In this document: positions 23,601-38,700 of the stretch, piece after piece
How positions within the stretch are numbered: the stretch's first letter is position 1
Layout: every line of letters starts with the position of its first letter
Origin: Megalobrama amblycephala
Taxonomy: Eukaryota; Chordata; Actinopteri; Cypriniformes; Xenocyprididae
Assembly (NCBI RefSeq): GCF_018812025.1
Contig: NC_063061.1
Location: 9,253,589-9,317,588, forward strand
DNA: 64,000 bases
Reading direction: 5' to 3'
The notes under the pieces: generated by a model
Database searches by the model: none
The model's input: only the letters and a program-made list of their open reading frames with translations
What the model was told of the DNA's origin: nothing
Program-made: the position numbers and the translations under genes

Positions 23601-26600
23601 ATGAGGGTGAGTAAATGATGACAGAATTTTAATTTTTGGATGAACTATCCCTTTAAATGTGATTAATCCAAAAGATTTTTAATCCAATTCCGTGACATTC
23701 CGCATTATACAGTAAATTCCATTTTTATGAATAGATTCTGCGATTCCGTACACATTTTTCTCATCGCGGAAATCATAGGGCCCTTATTTAATGCCATGAT
23801 ATTGAATTTAAGACATGCTTAAGGCCTTAAACTGTAGATGGCCAAAATAAGACTTTTTAAAACCTTTTTAAGATCCGTGGAAACCCTGATATTGTGATAT
23901 AATTTACATTTTTGTGTGAACTTTATCTTTAAGGCTCATAAGAATTAACTATTTAATGGTTACTAAATGGCTGACTTTCATCCCTAGCCTTTTATCATGC
24001 TGCTTTTGTTTTATAAAAGCCACAATATGGCATGTGTTACTAATTTTAAGCATAACAGATAAACCCTGCCTCATTTATAGTGAGGGACATTATGTAAGCT
24101 ATAAAATCTTTAGAGGTGACAATGTGGAGATAAAAAGCAAAAACCCCACTTACCTGAACCCCCAAATTGTAGTAGTACTGGAGCACTTTGCAATCTGAGA
24201 AAAAAAAAAAGAAGAATTTAAAACAACACAAATATGAAGGATATAATTAGACAAGGCGGTGATTCCCTCTGACCTCTTGGAAGATCACTACCATTGGGGT
24301 CATAAGAGTAGGGTGGAGGAGGTGCCATGGCGACCGCCTCTCCCAGCTCATTCACAAACCATGGAACTGCTTTTTGGGGGGCAGCATGGAAAAAAATACA
24401 AAGGAAGAGTGTCTTAATTCATCATCTTTGCTAACTTTTACTAACTTTATTCCACTGTAATAGAATAGAGAAACATATAACTGTATACCAGGCCTGCCCA
24501 GAACATTCTGGGGTGGCGGCTGTCCCGGGGTTAGGATGCTGTTGGGCTGAAGGGTGTTTGGGGGCGTCTGGGAGCTCCCAGTGGATGAAGAGGAAGAGTT
24601 TGAAGTGAAGATTGCAGCCGGGGCAGAGTTGATTTGTTGAGAAGAGGAGAGGACAGATGACTTCACAACCACCTGAAAAGATTCAGCACAATGTCCCATC
24701 CAAAGAGGATGGACACAACTGTAGCAGTGTTTCCATTACCCTTCAAAATGCACAAAATGGTATTGCGAATTGAAAATATGCCCAATGGAAATGCGTCAAT
24801 TTCACAAAAACTCTTTTGTGAAAAAATTTTTACACTCGCATGATGTGGTTTAATAGGCAATTCAAAAAAGGTATATTTCGCAAAACTGCATTTTTTTTTT
24901 CCATTTAAAGGTCACCTGATGATAATGCTTGGATAACATGCCTACATCTCCTTTGATTAAAAATAATGGTTAGTGCAGTGGCTGTGATATACTTAAACTA
25001 ACATCTGTTGCCATAATTTTTGGAATGACTTATCGTGAGAGGAAAAAAATATGTTGTAGTCGCAAAACATCAGTTAATGGAAACGCCATCATTTCACAAA
25101 GGTTTATCAACGCATAGAAAATATCGTAAAAGTTGTGAAAATCTGTAATGGAAACCCAGCTTGTGTTTTTTATGAAAACAATGAACAATGCATGCCTGTT
25201 GTGAGTAACTGAAGGTGGCGACACCCTCTTGAGGCGACCCGGCACGAGAACTTCCATCTTGAATGGTCTGCAAGACACGTTAAAACTCAATCCTATTAGC
25301 ATAGAATATTGATTTAAATCTCTAATTTTAAGAATTATAATAGGCCGCATTTTTAATTATATTTTTGCACAGAAACAATCTAATGTCTAAGTCCTATATT
25401 CAATATTCTCAGATGAGTTGTCGGAGCACATCTACTCCGTGTTCTCCTACTGGAACTCAGCCACAGTATTAGCATTTTGGTGGACATCTTTGACAAATTA
25501 AGTCGTCAGTACCAGATTGGTGGTAGACTCTGCTGCTGCTGCATACACCGATGGACTCTGATATCCTGCCTCTGCAATACAGAAATATGATGTTTTAATA
25601 TCAACGCACACAGGATAAATGACAAGAGCATAATGCTGAAATTACTAACATTGGATCTGTTAATGAACTAACCTGCTGCAGAGTAGATGTACTCTTCAGA
25701 ATATTCACCTAGTCAAGACAACAGTTAAAATTAACCACCAATTCATCATAACCCATATGGGCTGTGTTAAAGCCTAGTCAGCTGCCAACCAACAGCATTT
25801 TTTGGGCACAATTCCAAAGCAAAGGCTGTTTCAAACTATAGCCAGTAAAACAACTTTTTTTGTGCACTTCCACACAGCAGAAAGCTTCAGTAATAAAGAA
25901 ACTTCTACGGTGGCCCAGTAGTGCACAACACAACAAAATTAAAAAAGCAAACATAAGTTCACAACACAACGAAATCGACTGTGAATGATCTGATGCGCTA
26001 CCACGGCGAATGATGAAGGGAATGTCTGACAATTCCACCAAGTGGTTAAAACGTATAATTTGTTTTTGTTTTTAAATGTTAAAAGTAATTTTAATGAATA
26101 CAAATTATACGTTTTAACCACTTGGTGGAATTGTCAGATGTTCCCTTCGTCCGTGGTAGCGCATCAAATCATTCACAGGTATAAATATGAAGCTATTGTG
26201 CACTCAAGTGATTTTGAATTAATATTTCATGTCAATATACGTTTACATGCTTAAAACTAAGCTCCGAGAGCCCCCTTGTGGTCGGGAGCATTTCCGTTGT
26301 GTTGTGGCTCGATTTCGTTGTGTTGTGAACTTATGTTTGCTTTTTTAATTTCGTTGTGTTGTGCACTACTGGGCCACCGTAAACTTCTGCTGAATTATTG
26401 TTGGTTTAAATGTACAAATCATTACCAACATGTACCAAATGTATATGACAAGATCAACTGCAGGCATGAGATTAGATTTAGAGGAACTCATCTAATATGA
26501 GTATATCCCATCTTATGAGAGTTACCAGAACAGTGTGCATTTTTTATTCATGGACTTTAACTGAGGTGGAAAATAGAGAATTGAATCTCATACCATGTTG

Positions 26601-29600
26601 TACACTAAAATGGAAGATGACACTCTGGGTAAATTAACTTCCTCCTGTATTCTTGTCAATGGACCTTACAATTATTAGAGCCAGATTTGACAACGTGTCC
26701 CGCGCTGATTCTGCACCGCATAGATACTGCAATACATACTGCAAGTGGAGTATGTGTGAACCTGGCATTATGCTGCCCCTCGAAAAATGGGAGGTCATAG
26801 TTCCATCCAATAAAAAAATAAAAATAAATAAATAAAGTTATTATTGCAAAAATATTGATTATTAGGAGTGTCACAATATAGCAAAAGAGACGATGATGTT
26901 GGAGACAGACTAAAACGAGACTAACCGAACCTGAAAATGTTCGGATCTCACTCTGCCTCCCTACGCTCTTATTTTAAATGTACCCTATGCTCCTAAGGGA
27001 ACATGGTGATGGGGTAAAAAAAATAAGATGCTAGGAAAAACTGACCATGTGGGTAGTGTTCAGTGAGTCAGCTCATTTGGTTTTGACAGATCCATGGGAC
27101 ATTCAGGACTAAACCACATGCATATGCAGTGACTCTACACCGGCAAAGCTTTGGCTGTACCTTGGTCACCAGCAGTACTCCTCTCATCAGGGTCCTCCTC
27201 TGATGATGTCATGGGCTGTTTGCCTGAGGGAGGGATTGGACTGGGAACTCTTGGCACCCAGTAAGCAGTGGCCCCTGGAACCATGGGGCTGGAGACGGCT
27301 TGACCCTTCAGATACACACAGAGAGAAGGACGGAATAGTGATTTTAGCATCAAGGCCCGTTCACACCAACGGCAATAACTTTAAAAAGCTCAAGCATTTA
27401 AAGCCATATTGTGCCCTAATAATAACTGTTATTGTGCACTGTTGTAGTTATCGTTATATGTGTGAACAGTCATAAAACTACCAACTGTTACTGAAGCAGA
27501 ACTAGGTGTCTCACTTGTATTGGTGAGAAGGCACTCTCATCAGTCTCCTCAATCTCATAGAAGGTGATACTTCCCTCCATGTCTTGGGTTTCTTCTCCTG
27601 GCTCAGGAACACAACTCAAACACTCTTTATTCAGAGAGTGCATCTGCCGTCGACGACTCCTATACATACACAAATTTAACTCACTTTGCTAGCAGTTTAA
27701 TAAAGAGGTTTTCAGAGCAAAAAAAAAAAAAAAAAAAGAAAAGAAAAAAAAAACAAAACTGAAATCTCTTTACAATATTGAAAATTATGCTACTGACACA
27801 GATGGACAAAGTATCCAAAAACTCTACTTGAATAAAAGTACTTGTAGAAACATTTACTTGAATAATAATAAAAAAAAAAGTATATTTGCTTAGGAGTAAA
27901 AAAAATAAAGTATTTGTTGTAAATGTATTATCTGTATGACATGACCTGTGGAATTGCTCAGACAGCATACATACAGTAGATGTTCAAATAATAAAGATCT
28001 CATCGCTGGCAAACAATAGGATGCATTTGCAGATTTGCTTTCAATTGACAGTAGGTCCACGGCCACTTCATCGAACGCTCTTGATGTTCTTAAATTTCCT
28101 CTTACATCTCAGAGTGAGAAACCACTTTATGACGATTCAGTGCGTACAGGGAACTGAACAAATAATTCAAACTAGTGGTAATTCAAATAATAACAATTTG
28201 AAATCATTTAAATAATTGGTACTACTTCAGTACCAAGTCGGTACTGAAATGTAAAAAAAAAAAAAAAAAAAAAAAAGTGACAATACCAACATTTGAAAGC
28301 AGGCGTCTATAAACAGATCCCTAATATATGAGCTGATAGATGCCTGCTTTCAAACGCTCCTGTGTGTATCTGTGTAAGCGCTTGGTGAAGAGCGTCAAAG
28401 AGGTCTATTTACAACATGTTTTGAAGCGTTGATCATTGTAGCCAATCACAGACATACAGTATCTGTTGAGCATGTGAATACAACAGCCAATCAGAGGCAT
28501 TTAAGAATCCGCTCAACAGAGCTCAAAATGCTAGGGGGAAAATGCGTATCAGTTTGAATTAGGGTTGTCAAAAGTACCGACTTCGGTACCAAGTCAGATA
28601 TGTCTGTGATTGACTACAATGATCAACACTTCAAAAACATGCCGTAAATAGGACATTGGTACTAGCAGGGGCGTAGTTTGCGGGGGGAATGGGGGGGGAG
28701 GTAACCCCCCAATATTCAAATCCATCAGTTACAACCCCCCCAATATTTCTTCATGAAAATCACAGTAGATCTATACTAAAATAAGTATAATTAATTTATT
28801 TTGGAACAATAATTTTGTTTCTAATCAAATATGAGTTTGTCATAATAAATTAGTAAAAAAAATACCCCCTCCATTCATGAACCGATTGGTAACGCCCAAC
28901 CAATGCGTTCGCACTTTCACCAAAACAGCACGAGTGGAGCTCTACTGTTTGAATGAGCAAAGAGGGACGTTAAAAAGAATAACGCATGTACTGAGAAGGA
29001 GGTATGAAAACACTGTAATAGCTAAGTACACTCCTCATATATTTTAGCTAGCTAATCCATTGCAATTTAGCCATAACTATCAGTGTAACTGTAACCAGTT
29101 ACCAAAACAGCCATCTGTTTTGTTAGTTCATTTTTCAATAGTGTCTTATCAATGACAAAATTATTCACATCGGTGTTTGTTTTCTTCCTAAACTAATCTG
29201 ACTTTTGAACGAATTGGCTGAATAAACGGTTTAAGTAGCTCTCCCATTAAAATGTCTAATCGCTACCGCCTACTGGCAGTTTCAATATTTAACAATTTCT
29301 TTCTTTTTAGAATCGCTCCGTTATGTTAGAATTTGATGAATGATTATACATAAATTTCATAAAGTTGATAGATAGATAGAGAGATAGAGAGATGAAATCT
29401 AAATTATCCAATAACGCTACACATAAAACAGATTTTGTTTTTAATTAAAAAAAATAATAACAGGCAGCATAGCAACGCTTACCCCCCCCAATTTTGAAAC
29501 CAAATCTACGCCCTTGGGTACTAGGTATCGTCACATTTTTAATGTGGCATCGAAGTCTGTACTTTTGACAACCCCAATTCAAACTGATTCACGAACCAAT

Positions 29601-29710
29601 TTAGACAGTTTTGCTAACTAGTTTGATGAAGTCTTTGAACAGAATCGACTCAAAAGAGTGATTAATTTGTGAATGGGGCATAGTTCATGCCCCAGGAAGA
29701 AAAGAGAGGG

Positions 29711-29746
<36 letters not shown>

Positions 29747-32700
29747 CGCACTTGGAATAAACTACGCATTTCTTAACATGTATATTGCACTAAAATAATG
29801 TACGAGCAAAATGTCGCCCAGTGTAACAACATTTTTCTTCATTAGAAATGTACTTGAGTTAAAGTACCCACATTTAAATCTGCTCTTAAAAGTAAAATTT
29901 TTACAAAAATTTACTCAAGTAAATGTACTTTGTTACTACCTACCTCTGGCTATTGAGTCAAATGTAGACAATTTTACAAAAAATGAAAATGACAAATACA
30001 GTCTGTTCAATAAAGTGTACTGACAAGTACTAAAAGTAAAAATGTACTATGTTTGCATTTAAAATTTAATCTCTATTCAATTTAATTCTCTAAATTTAAT
30101 CGGGACAATGAACCAAAAATATTAATGACTCATCATGCACATATTGGCATATACAAATATGTCCAATAAAACACTCAATTATTTGCCCGTCTCCAAAACC
30201 TGAAAAACGCTGCCTCCACAGGCAGAATACGGAGGTAAGAAGATTGTGTCATATCCTGTCCACTGAGATACCTTCATTTCGAATCATTTTTTGATGTTTT
30301 TTGGCATTTTTTGATGTATCCTTAACTGCCTATGATAGTGCACTATCCTGTGTGTGCAGGTCCGTGACAGTTGAGCTGAAGAAAAAATATACTGTCTGAA
30401 AGTTGCATCTGGCAGTTAGTTTGTGTATAAATGCATGTTTTTGCCCAATTTTTCCAACTTTTGACTTAATTTCTAAATTCTTAAAGAATTTAGCATTGTT
30501 GTAATTAAATATTTGCTTGGTTATCACTAATGCCCTTTCCGTTTTGTTGTTTGTTCCGTTATGCTGCCTGAGAAGCCGTACAAAATCAGGTTTAAGGGGT
30601 ACCTTTGAATGCAAATGCTGCCTAAGAAATCATTGGTTTATTGGGCAGTGAGGCAACAGCTGCCTAAGCTTTTAGACCCAGCATGATTTCGACACAGGTT
30701 TCCAATCCTGCTCCTGTAGGGCCACTTTCCTGCAGAGCTAAACTCTGCTGAATATTGGCTCTCCAAAAGCAGGATTGAACACCATTGGACTACGCAAACG
30801 CTCACACTTCATTGCTTTTCCCAGAAATAAATTGATTTAAAAAGGAAGAAGCTGGGAGTAAATAATTTTAAAAATGTCTTCATTGCTGTTTTCTATGCAA
30901 CAAGCTGTCAAATGTGGTTTTGGCAGGTTGTGAGGTAAACTAAAAGGTACTATTTACAAAAAACAAACAAAAGTTGCATCTCAATGTCCTGTTTCAACAG
31001 GAAATGCATGTAAACACTATCCTAATTTTCATAACCCAATTTTTAAGGAAACTGAAGAAAAGCAAGAAAAGAAAATATCAATACATTCAGTTACACAATA
31101 GATTACAATGAAAAAAAATATAGCTTGTGTCATCCATTTCTAATTTACATGTTAAAGTGAATGCTTTCCTACCGTGACCTGAAAGAGTAGTTATCAAAAC
31201 TCTGGTAGCAGCGCTTGCTAGGACTGGGATAATAGGCCATATCTGGTCCAATAAGATGGTGTCTGTTGAGGAATCGGGTCGAACTTCTGACAAAAACAGA
31301 TGTGTGGCAAAAGAACCACAAATAACAGATTCACACAATGAGTAAGGACAGGACTTATGATACGTACTGTATTGTTAGAACAGGGGTGCCCAATCTTGTT
31401 ACTGGAGATCTACCTTCCTGCAAAGTTCAGTTCCAAACAACTGAACCAGCTAATTAAGATCTTAAGGAGAACTTGATAATTACAGACAGGTGAGATGGAT
31501 CTGAACTTTGCAGGTAAATGGATCTCCAGGAACAGGATTGGGCACCCCTGGGTTAGAAGACAACAACAAATAAGGGACCATAAAGAATGTGTCTAACCTG
31601 GGTGGTCCGTACCCACGCGGTGGTCTAGGCGGAGGGTGAGGTCGGTAGTGTTCATAGGCCAGGCCTGCAGGAGGTGGAGCGGGACCGTGCACGCCTGGAG
31701 AACGGACAGGATAATTGTTTCCTGGCCCAGGCTGCAGACGGGGAGGTAAGCCAGGCTGAGGACGACTGAAAGACACTGCCATCAACATCTCCTTACCACG
31801 AGGCTTCTTGAAGAACCGTCGCCGTCCGCGCAGCTCTGGGTCTTTAAAGAGAAAAACTTTCATGACCCAGAAATATACATTCCGATCTGTTGTCACTACA
31901 CCAAAACATTATAAAATTGAACAAAACCTCATAATTCTCAATCATCACCAGATAACGAATAATTGGCAAAATATTCAACTACTATAAGTACATCCAACCT
32001 GACCTGGATATATTAAAGGAACATGCCATTTTTTTTGAAAATAGGCTCATTTTCCAACTCCCCTAGAGTTAAACAGTTGAGTTTTACCATTTTCAAATCC
32101 ATTCAGCTGATCTCTGGGTCTGGCGGTACCACTTTTAGCATAGCTTAGCATAATTCATTGTATCTGATGAGACCAATAGCATCTCGCTCAAAAAAGTGAC
32201 CAAAGAGTTTCAGTATTTTTCATTTTTAAACGAGATGCTAACGGTCGAATTAGATTCAATGAACTATGCTAAGCTATGCTAAAAGTGGTACCGCCAGATC
32301 CGGAGATTGGCTGAATGGATTCAAAAACAGTAAAACTCAACTGTTTAACTCTAGGGGAGTTGGAAAATGAGCCTATTTTCCAAAAAAGTGGAGTGTTCCT
32401 TTAATTTGGATATATTAAATTCATCAATATTATTCACATACATAGTACACTCAGAGTGATATACTATATAGAAAATCACAACTGCTTGATTATCTTGTAT
32501 TGTTACAAAAAATAAACTATCGCACAGCTGTAATCTGAGATTATATATTATGTTATAACATAACATAATGTTATATTATATTACATTACATTATATTACA
32601 TTATACATTATCTTTTGAGACATTAAGAGACACTGCCTGGCCAAAAAAAAGTCGCTGTTTGGATTTAAATAGGCAAATGCTTAAGAGTCTATGATGGGAT

Positions 32701-35700
32701 CATTATTGCTATGATTATTATGTTTCTAGCATGTTATATGTTTGGCAACAATTCTTCTAACCCTAATTTATGGAGTATATAGTTGTTCATTTCTTAACCA
32801 TGTAGAAAGACAGATCATGGCCATATTCCAGGATGACAATGTTGTGATGTCATTTCCATCAAGAGGTGCATCATTTTTTGTATCTTGCATTGACAATGCA
32901 AGAGCCGAGCACTTTGTAAAGTCTCCTCCAGCACATCCCAAAGACTTTCAATGAATTTAAGGTCTGGACTCAGAGGTCCAATTCATGTGTGAAAATTATT
33001 CTTCATGCTCTCTGAACCATTCTTTCACAATTTGAGCCTGATGAATCATTGTCATCCTGGAATATGGCCATGATACGTCTTCCTACATGACTGTTTCAGA
33101 AATGAAAAGCTCCATCAATTAGGGTTAGAAGAACTGTTGCCAAACATGTAACAGGCTTCTTCCCGGGTTAGTGACATCACTAATCCTAAAATTTACATAA
33201 ACCCGCCCCCGAGAACACGCAACAAAGGGGGTGAGGCCATGTTGGGCTGCTTTAGAGAAGAGGAAGAGTTGTTGAAGAGTGTTGTTACCATGCCGTCAAT
33301 TTACGCCAGACTGCTTCAATTCAGCGCTGGATTTGCACAAAAGATTAACATGACGGCACATGCTAGTCGATGAGATGAATCGAACTCCACAGCAACTACA
33401 TAAATTTATCCACTAACCATTCAAAAAGTTGTAACTTCTTCCTGAATCTCTCCATCAGTGACCGACTCCGGTTTGAACAATGTAAGGCTGAACACCGTTA
33501 CTGACAATCCTAATTTTGGCTGCGAGAGATTCTCCAGCTTTGTTGCTGTTAAGCGCAAGCTGTTAAAGCTCCGCCCTCTTTTGGAAAGCGGGCCGGGAGC
33601 AGCAGCTCATTTGCATTTAAAGGGACACACACAAAAACAGCGTATTTTTGCTCAAACCCAAACGGGCAAATTTGACAAGCTATTATAAATGATCTGTGGG
33701 GTATTTTGAGCTCAAACTTCACAGACACATTCTGTGGTCACCAGAGACTTACATTACATCTTGTGAAAGGGGCATTATAGGTCCCCTTTAAATAAGCTGT
33801 GATCATTTATTATTGAGTATAATAATATCTATATCTATAATAATATATAACATCATAGTTCCCCTTTGAGCATTTGCCTATTTAAATTCAAACATTTTTT
33901 TATCCAGGCAAAGTATAATAAACTAACACAATTTTCAGTAAAAGCTGCTTTAAAACAATGTGTATAGTGAAGTGCTATATACAGTAAAATAATAATAATA
34001 AAAAAAAGTTACTTAGCTTGTTCTGTTCATGTGCCTTACTGATAACTCAATAATAGACCAATAAATACACAGTATATGCCAGGCCAATACTTGGCCATTT
34101 TGTCTGATATATAATGTATAAATAAAATATGTTATTTAAAAAAAAGTGTATAATTATTATATGCAGATCATTGCATATTCACATAAATGTTTAAGTTTTT
34201 GTAAAGTTCTGTAAATGGACACTTATTTACATGCACATTTAATGTTCAAATGCTCGAATAAGAAATCATTAACTAAAATGGTAAAACTCAAAGACTGTAC
34301 ATCTCAACACAAATGAAGTTGGAAAGAGGCAGACCTAGCTCTCCAGTGTACTGCTCTGGATGGTTGTAGGAGTTTCCCTTTCTGCTTGGTGTGATGTTCC
34401 AGGCTGGCACAGGGTTCACTGGCTTCAGATTACTCAAGGAAACCAGGTGCCTAGAGGAGTTAAAGATGATGTTTAGAGATTCTCAAGGACATTTGCCTGT
34501 GAAAGCACAGATGGACACAGCTTACTTTTCTGCAAGCTCCTCAATGAACACGGTCACTGCAGTAGTGTGACTCCCTACTTCTTGAATGAAAGCATTGTAG
34601 TACTTTCCTTTTGGATCCAAGCGGACCTGGGAGGAAAACAAAAAAAACAAGTATGATGGGGGTTGGGGGGAAATTAATTATTGGAAAATTAGTATCGAAA
34701 ACTAAAATCCGTAACAGGGTTTGTTATCAAATGAGGAATGATTAAAGAAGAATGGAACTCCAATTTGCAATAATGTTAACCTTCTGAATCAGGTTTCAGT
34801 GTTTTGTCCCACCTGACACTTATCTCCTAAAAAGTATTGTCTGCCAGCAAACACCATGTAATCAGTCTTCTGAAGCTCTATAACACAGGATTATCACAAA
34901 GCACATCAAAATAAAATTATGCACATTAAAAAAGAAAAAAAGAAAAAAAAAAAGAAAAAGATGATATTTCTGAACATACTGCATGTAAGAGATGGCATCA
35001 ATTGGTTTCGTAAAACCAACTGTTCTGTTCATAAGTTATGCGTTTAATTTGCATGTGGTCATATTCTCAAGGATATTTGGGATGAATCATAAAACATGAA
35101 TATCCAGGTCATATTTAATAAATATAGTTATTATTAATTATACATTTTCATGAAGGCCATTAAGCACAATCTATCTCCCACCAAGAAGAAAAAGAAAAAG
35201 TAATATGTTTTACATTCAGTAAAACATATTACTATGATGTTTAAATGACTTAATTTACTTATTTATTTTACAGCAGCACTTTCTAGTGAATTATGGTTAA
35301 ACACGTGAATCAGTACTAATTTAGTGTAAGAATCATTTATGCTCTTAAAATTTACCCCAAGTAAAGTAAACTGACCTTTGCGGCTGTCTTGCCACACATC
35401 AAACTCTACGTTGCGGTACAGCTCTGGCTCTAAGGCCTTTAGTACCTTGTATGGCAGAACAAGTTTCCCTGACCCCTCAGTGGCCTGGAACAGAGAGTTT
35501 ATGTCAAATACTATGAAGGTTTAACATCTTAATCTTTTAAAGTATGGTCTTAGGCACCTTTTGGTCCTCAGCTCCAGCTCTAGGTTTGTCTTCTGAGCGG
35601 CAGTGACCACTCGTCTCCCATTCTTCTCTGAAACAACAAAGTCAAAGACATGCAAAGTATATAAAGTACATAAACTGGCTTTTTGCCACTAGAAAAATCC

Positions 35701-38700
35701 ACTTTGAATAGTTTTTCCAACTGCACAAGTAGAGTCAACTGAACATTTTCATGTTGTTTAAAACCATATGACTTTCTTGTGTGAAACACAAAAGGAATGT
35801 TAAAAAAAGGTTTAAACTGCACTTTCCTATAAAATGAAAGTATATATATTGACCAGCAGTGTTGGAGAAGCTACTTGCTACCACCTGTAACTTCAGCTAC
35901 TCTACTGTCAAACTACTGAAAGGGAGTGTACTTTTTCAAAAGGTTTGGGGTTGGTGATATACAAAGCCTGCATTTATTTGATTAATAATACAGTGAAAAC
36001 AGAAATACTGAGAGATATTACAATTTAAAATAAGTTTTCTATTTTAATTTTTAAAATGTAATTTATTTCCGTGATGACAAAGCTGAATTTTCAGCATTTT
36101 TCAGGATTCTTTGCTGAATACAAAATTCAGTAAACAGCGTTTACTTGAAATACATTTTTGTAAGAAGGTAAACATGTCATTACTGCCATTAATATGCATT
36201 AGATTGAGCAAAAGTATTTATTTCCTTTAAAAAATATATATAATCACACAACTACTTCTGTAGGTGTTTTTTTGAGCTTGTCATCCCCAGTCCCCATTCA
36301 CTTTAATTGTATAGTAAAGAGCAGCTCAGGCATTCTACTAAATATCTCCTTTTTGTGTTTCACATGGGTCTGAACATCATGTGGATAAATGATCAATTTG
36401 ATCCAATTTTTGGGTGCACCATTTCTTTACAATCTATACACAAGGTGTGTGTGCCACCAACATTTTTCCATGATGAAACAACACTTTGTATTTGAGAGGT
36501 ATCAGGAAGAAAAATATAGGCCGTTTTCAAAATCCCCCCCCCCCCCCCTTACCTTCATTCACTATTCCCTACATTAGTCCACTTAAAGGATTGAATGAAA
36601 ACGAGTGAGTGAATTTGGACCAAAGAGCTGCAGCTTTTGCATAGCTTGTGCTTGCCGTTTAAAAATCATTTGAAACTGGCAGCTACAGTAGTAATGAAAA
36701 GATTTAGTCATGGAAATTATGCATAAGCCCTAATTAATGTAATAATGAATTAAAAAGGAATTTATGCCTGTTAAGGTATTACACTGTACCCCTATATGAC
36801 CAGCGGTTTGGAAATGGATGGATGGGTGATTTAGCTGTGGGCGCCATCTTCTGGCGAGACGCAGAAATTCTTTCAGAGTGGCCCTAGCAGTGCATTATGG
36901 GTGTTCGCTAGCTGTTGAGTGTACAACGGTTGTCATTGCGGTGCATTATGGGATTGAACGAGTGCACTCGATAACGTCCACTATGGTTTTGGACACTACA
37001 AATGGCTGTTCCCTCAAATAGTGCCCTATTTACGGGGCAATTTCAAACACAGCCAGAGAGAAAGATAGACAGAGACAGCCTTAAAGTGTGCTACGAAAGT
37101 GTCAGAAAACAAGAGAAGACCTCTGAGGGCGATCTTCTGGAGTATCATAGCCAGCATCCTCACTGCACATAGACTGGCTGTTTCTGTATCGTCGCCCCCC
37201 TCCTTTGAATCCCTCCAGCGCCATCTGCAGCTCTTCTTCCTCAACTCCCAGAACACGAGAGTATAACATTTCATACAACAAGGCTGAAAAAATAAAAATG
37301 CCAGATACAATTCCACTTTTGTGGTAAAATTACAATCCAATCCAACTATCCAGAGCAAAATGTTCACCATTATGGTTCATGATGTATTACACAAGGGATC
37401 TTGTCTTGATGAACTGCTAACTCACCCTGACATACTGCAGCATCCATTGGATAGTTCTTGGGGTAAACAATGTCATAATGGCCATTGTTTGAGCAGCACA
37501 GCAAAATCTGTGGGGCGGAATTCAAGATGATAAATGTGCTGGGAACCATAATGAATGCTAAAGAAATTACACAGTACTTTGTCAACAAAGCAATGCTTAA
37601 GCAAAGAAAAAACAAAACACTAAAAATGTATCATCTTATTTCTTCACAATTCAAAGAAAGACCATCTGGTGGATGGAAGCAGAACAGAAGAATCTGTGTG
37701 AATGCTGCCAACCAAAATGATCTCAGCCTCAATCATCCCACCCTGTGATACAGACGTTTACACTGTGCGTTTTTGTTTTAAAGGGGACATTGGATGTGAA
37801 AATTCTTTAGGGTCTTCATGAAAAGTCTATAACATACTTAATTTCTTAATGGTTGTGTAAAAAAAACAAAAAAAAAAACACCCCTTTTACCTTGTTACAT
37901 TGTTCTGGGCTGCGTTTCCCAAAAGCATCACGATACTAAACGCAGCCCTGTTTGAATGTAGTGTCTGCAGTGAGCGAACACTCTCTGTGATTGATTGGTT
38001 CTGACTTGCAGCATTTGTGTGTTCAGATGAGCAGGGAAATACTTCTACTACAAATTACTATGCTAACATAGGTTATTTGTCCAAATCAGTGCATATTGTA
38101 TGCATTAAATTTATTGTTAAATAAACAAAATAACACCTTAGTATCAATATTTTAATTTGAGTGTCAATACTTTAAATACTCAACGTCAGTATCGATATAT
38201 CGATGCTTCATATCGACCTGCCCATCCCCAGTACACACACTGCCAACAAACATTTATGTCCAAACAAGATCTTCGTCTACACTGGCGTTTCCACAGCGTT
38301 TCAGAAACGAACTCTATGCTACTTGACCGTTCAAGCACACTGGGCATGCACATACAAGTGTAAACTGTTGCAGTATTAAAAAATGCTGAGCTTAACTGCA
38401 CAATGGCTGCTAAAAATGACTGATTGCAAAGATTGCAGTTCAGTCTTCATGTTATTGTTTACATGGTCGTCAAGGATACGCAGAGCGAACGTGGGCAGCC
38501 ACGCCATCGTTTTCAAAAGTCTCCATTTTGGTCCGTTTACACTGAAATGCAACCCCGGGTTTTCAAACTAAAATAGGGTCTGCAGCGTTTTTGAAAGTCT
38601 TGAGTTTTCAAAAGTTTGAGGGTCGAAAAAGCCGGAGTAGTGTAAAAGACAGGCGTAACCACAGCAAAATGTATGCACTAATGTAAAAAAGGGCCTAAAA

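Larger units (their letters stand above)
27797..29948. mobile_element. hAT-like element with nested insertions
   Basis: GCTACTGA (27789-27796) and GCTATTGA (29949-29956) flank it, 7 of 8 bases matching. The ends carry the CTACTTGAATAAAAGTAC and TTACTCAAGTAAATGTAC stretches typical of this family (also 14190 and 59115). Inside are rearranged pieces of the family at 18425, then the element at 28666-29516. It fills much of the alg13 intron 27660-31172. Confidence 0.7.
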
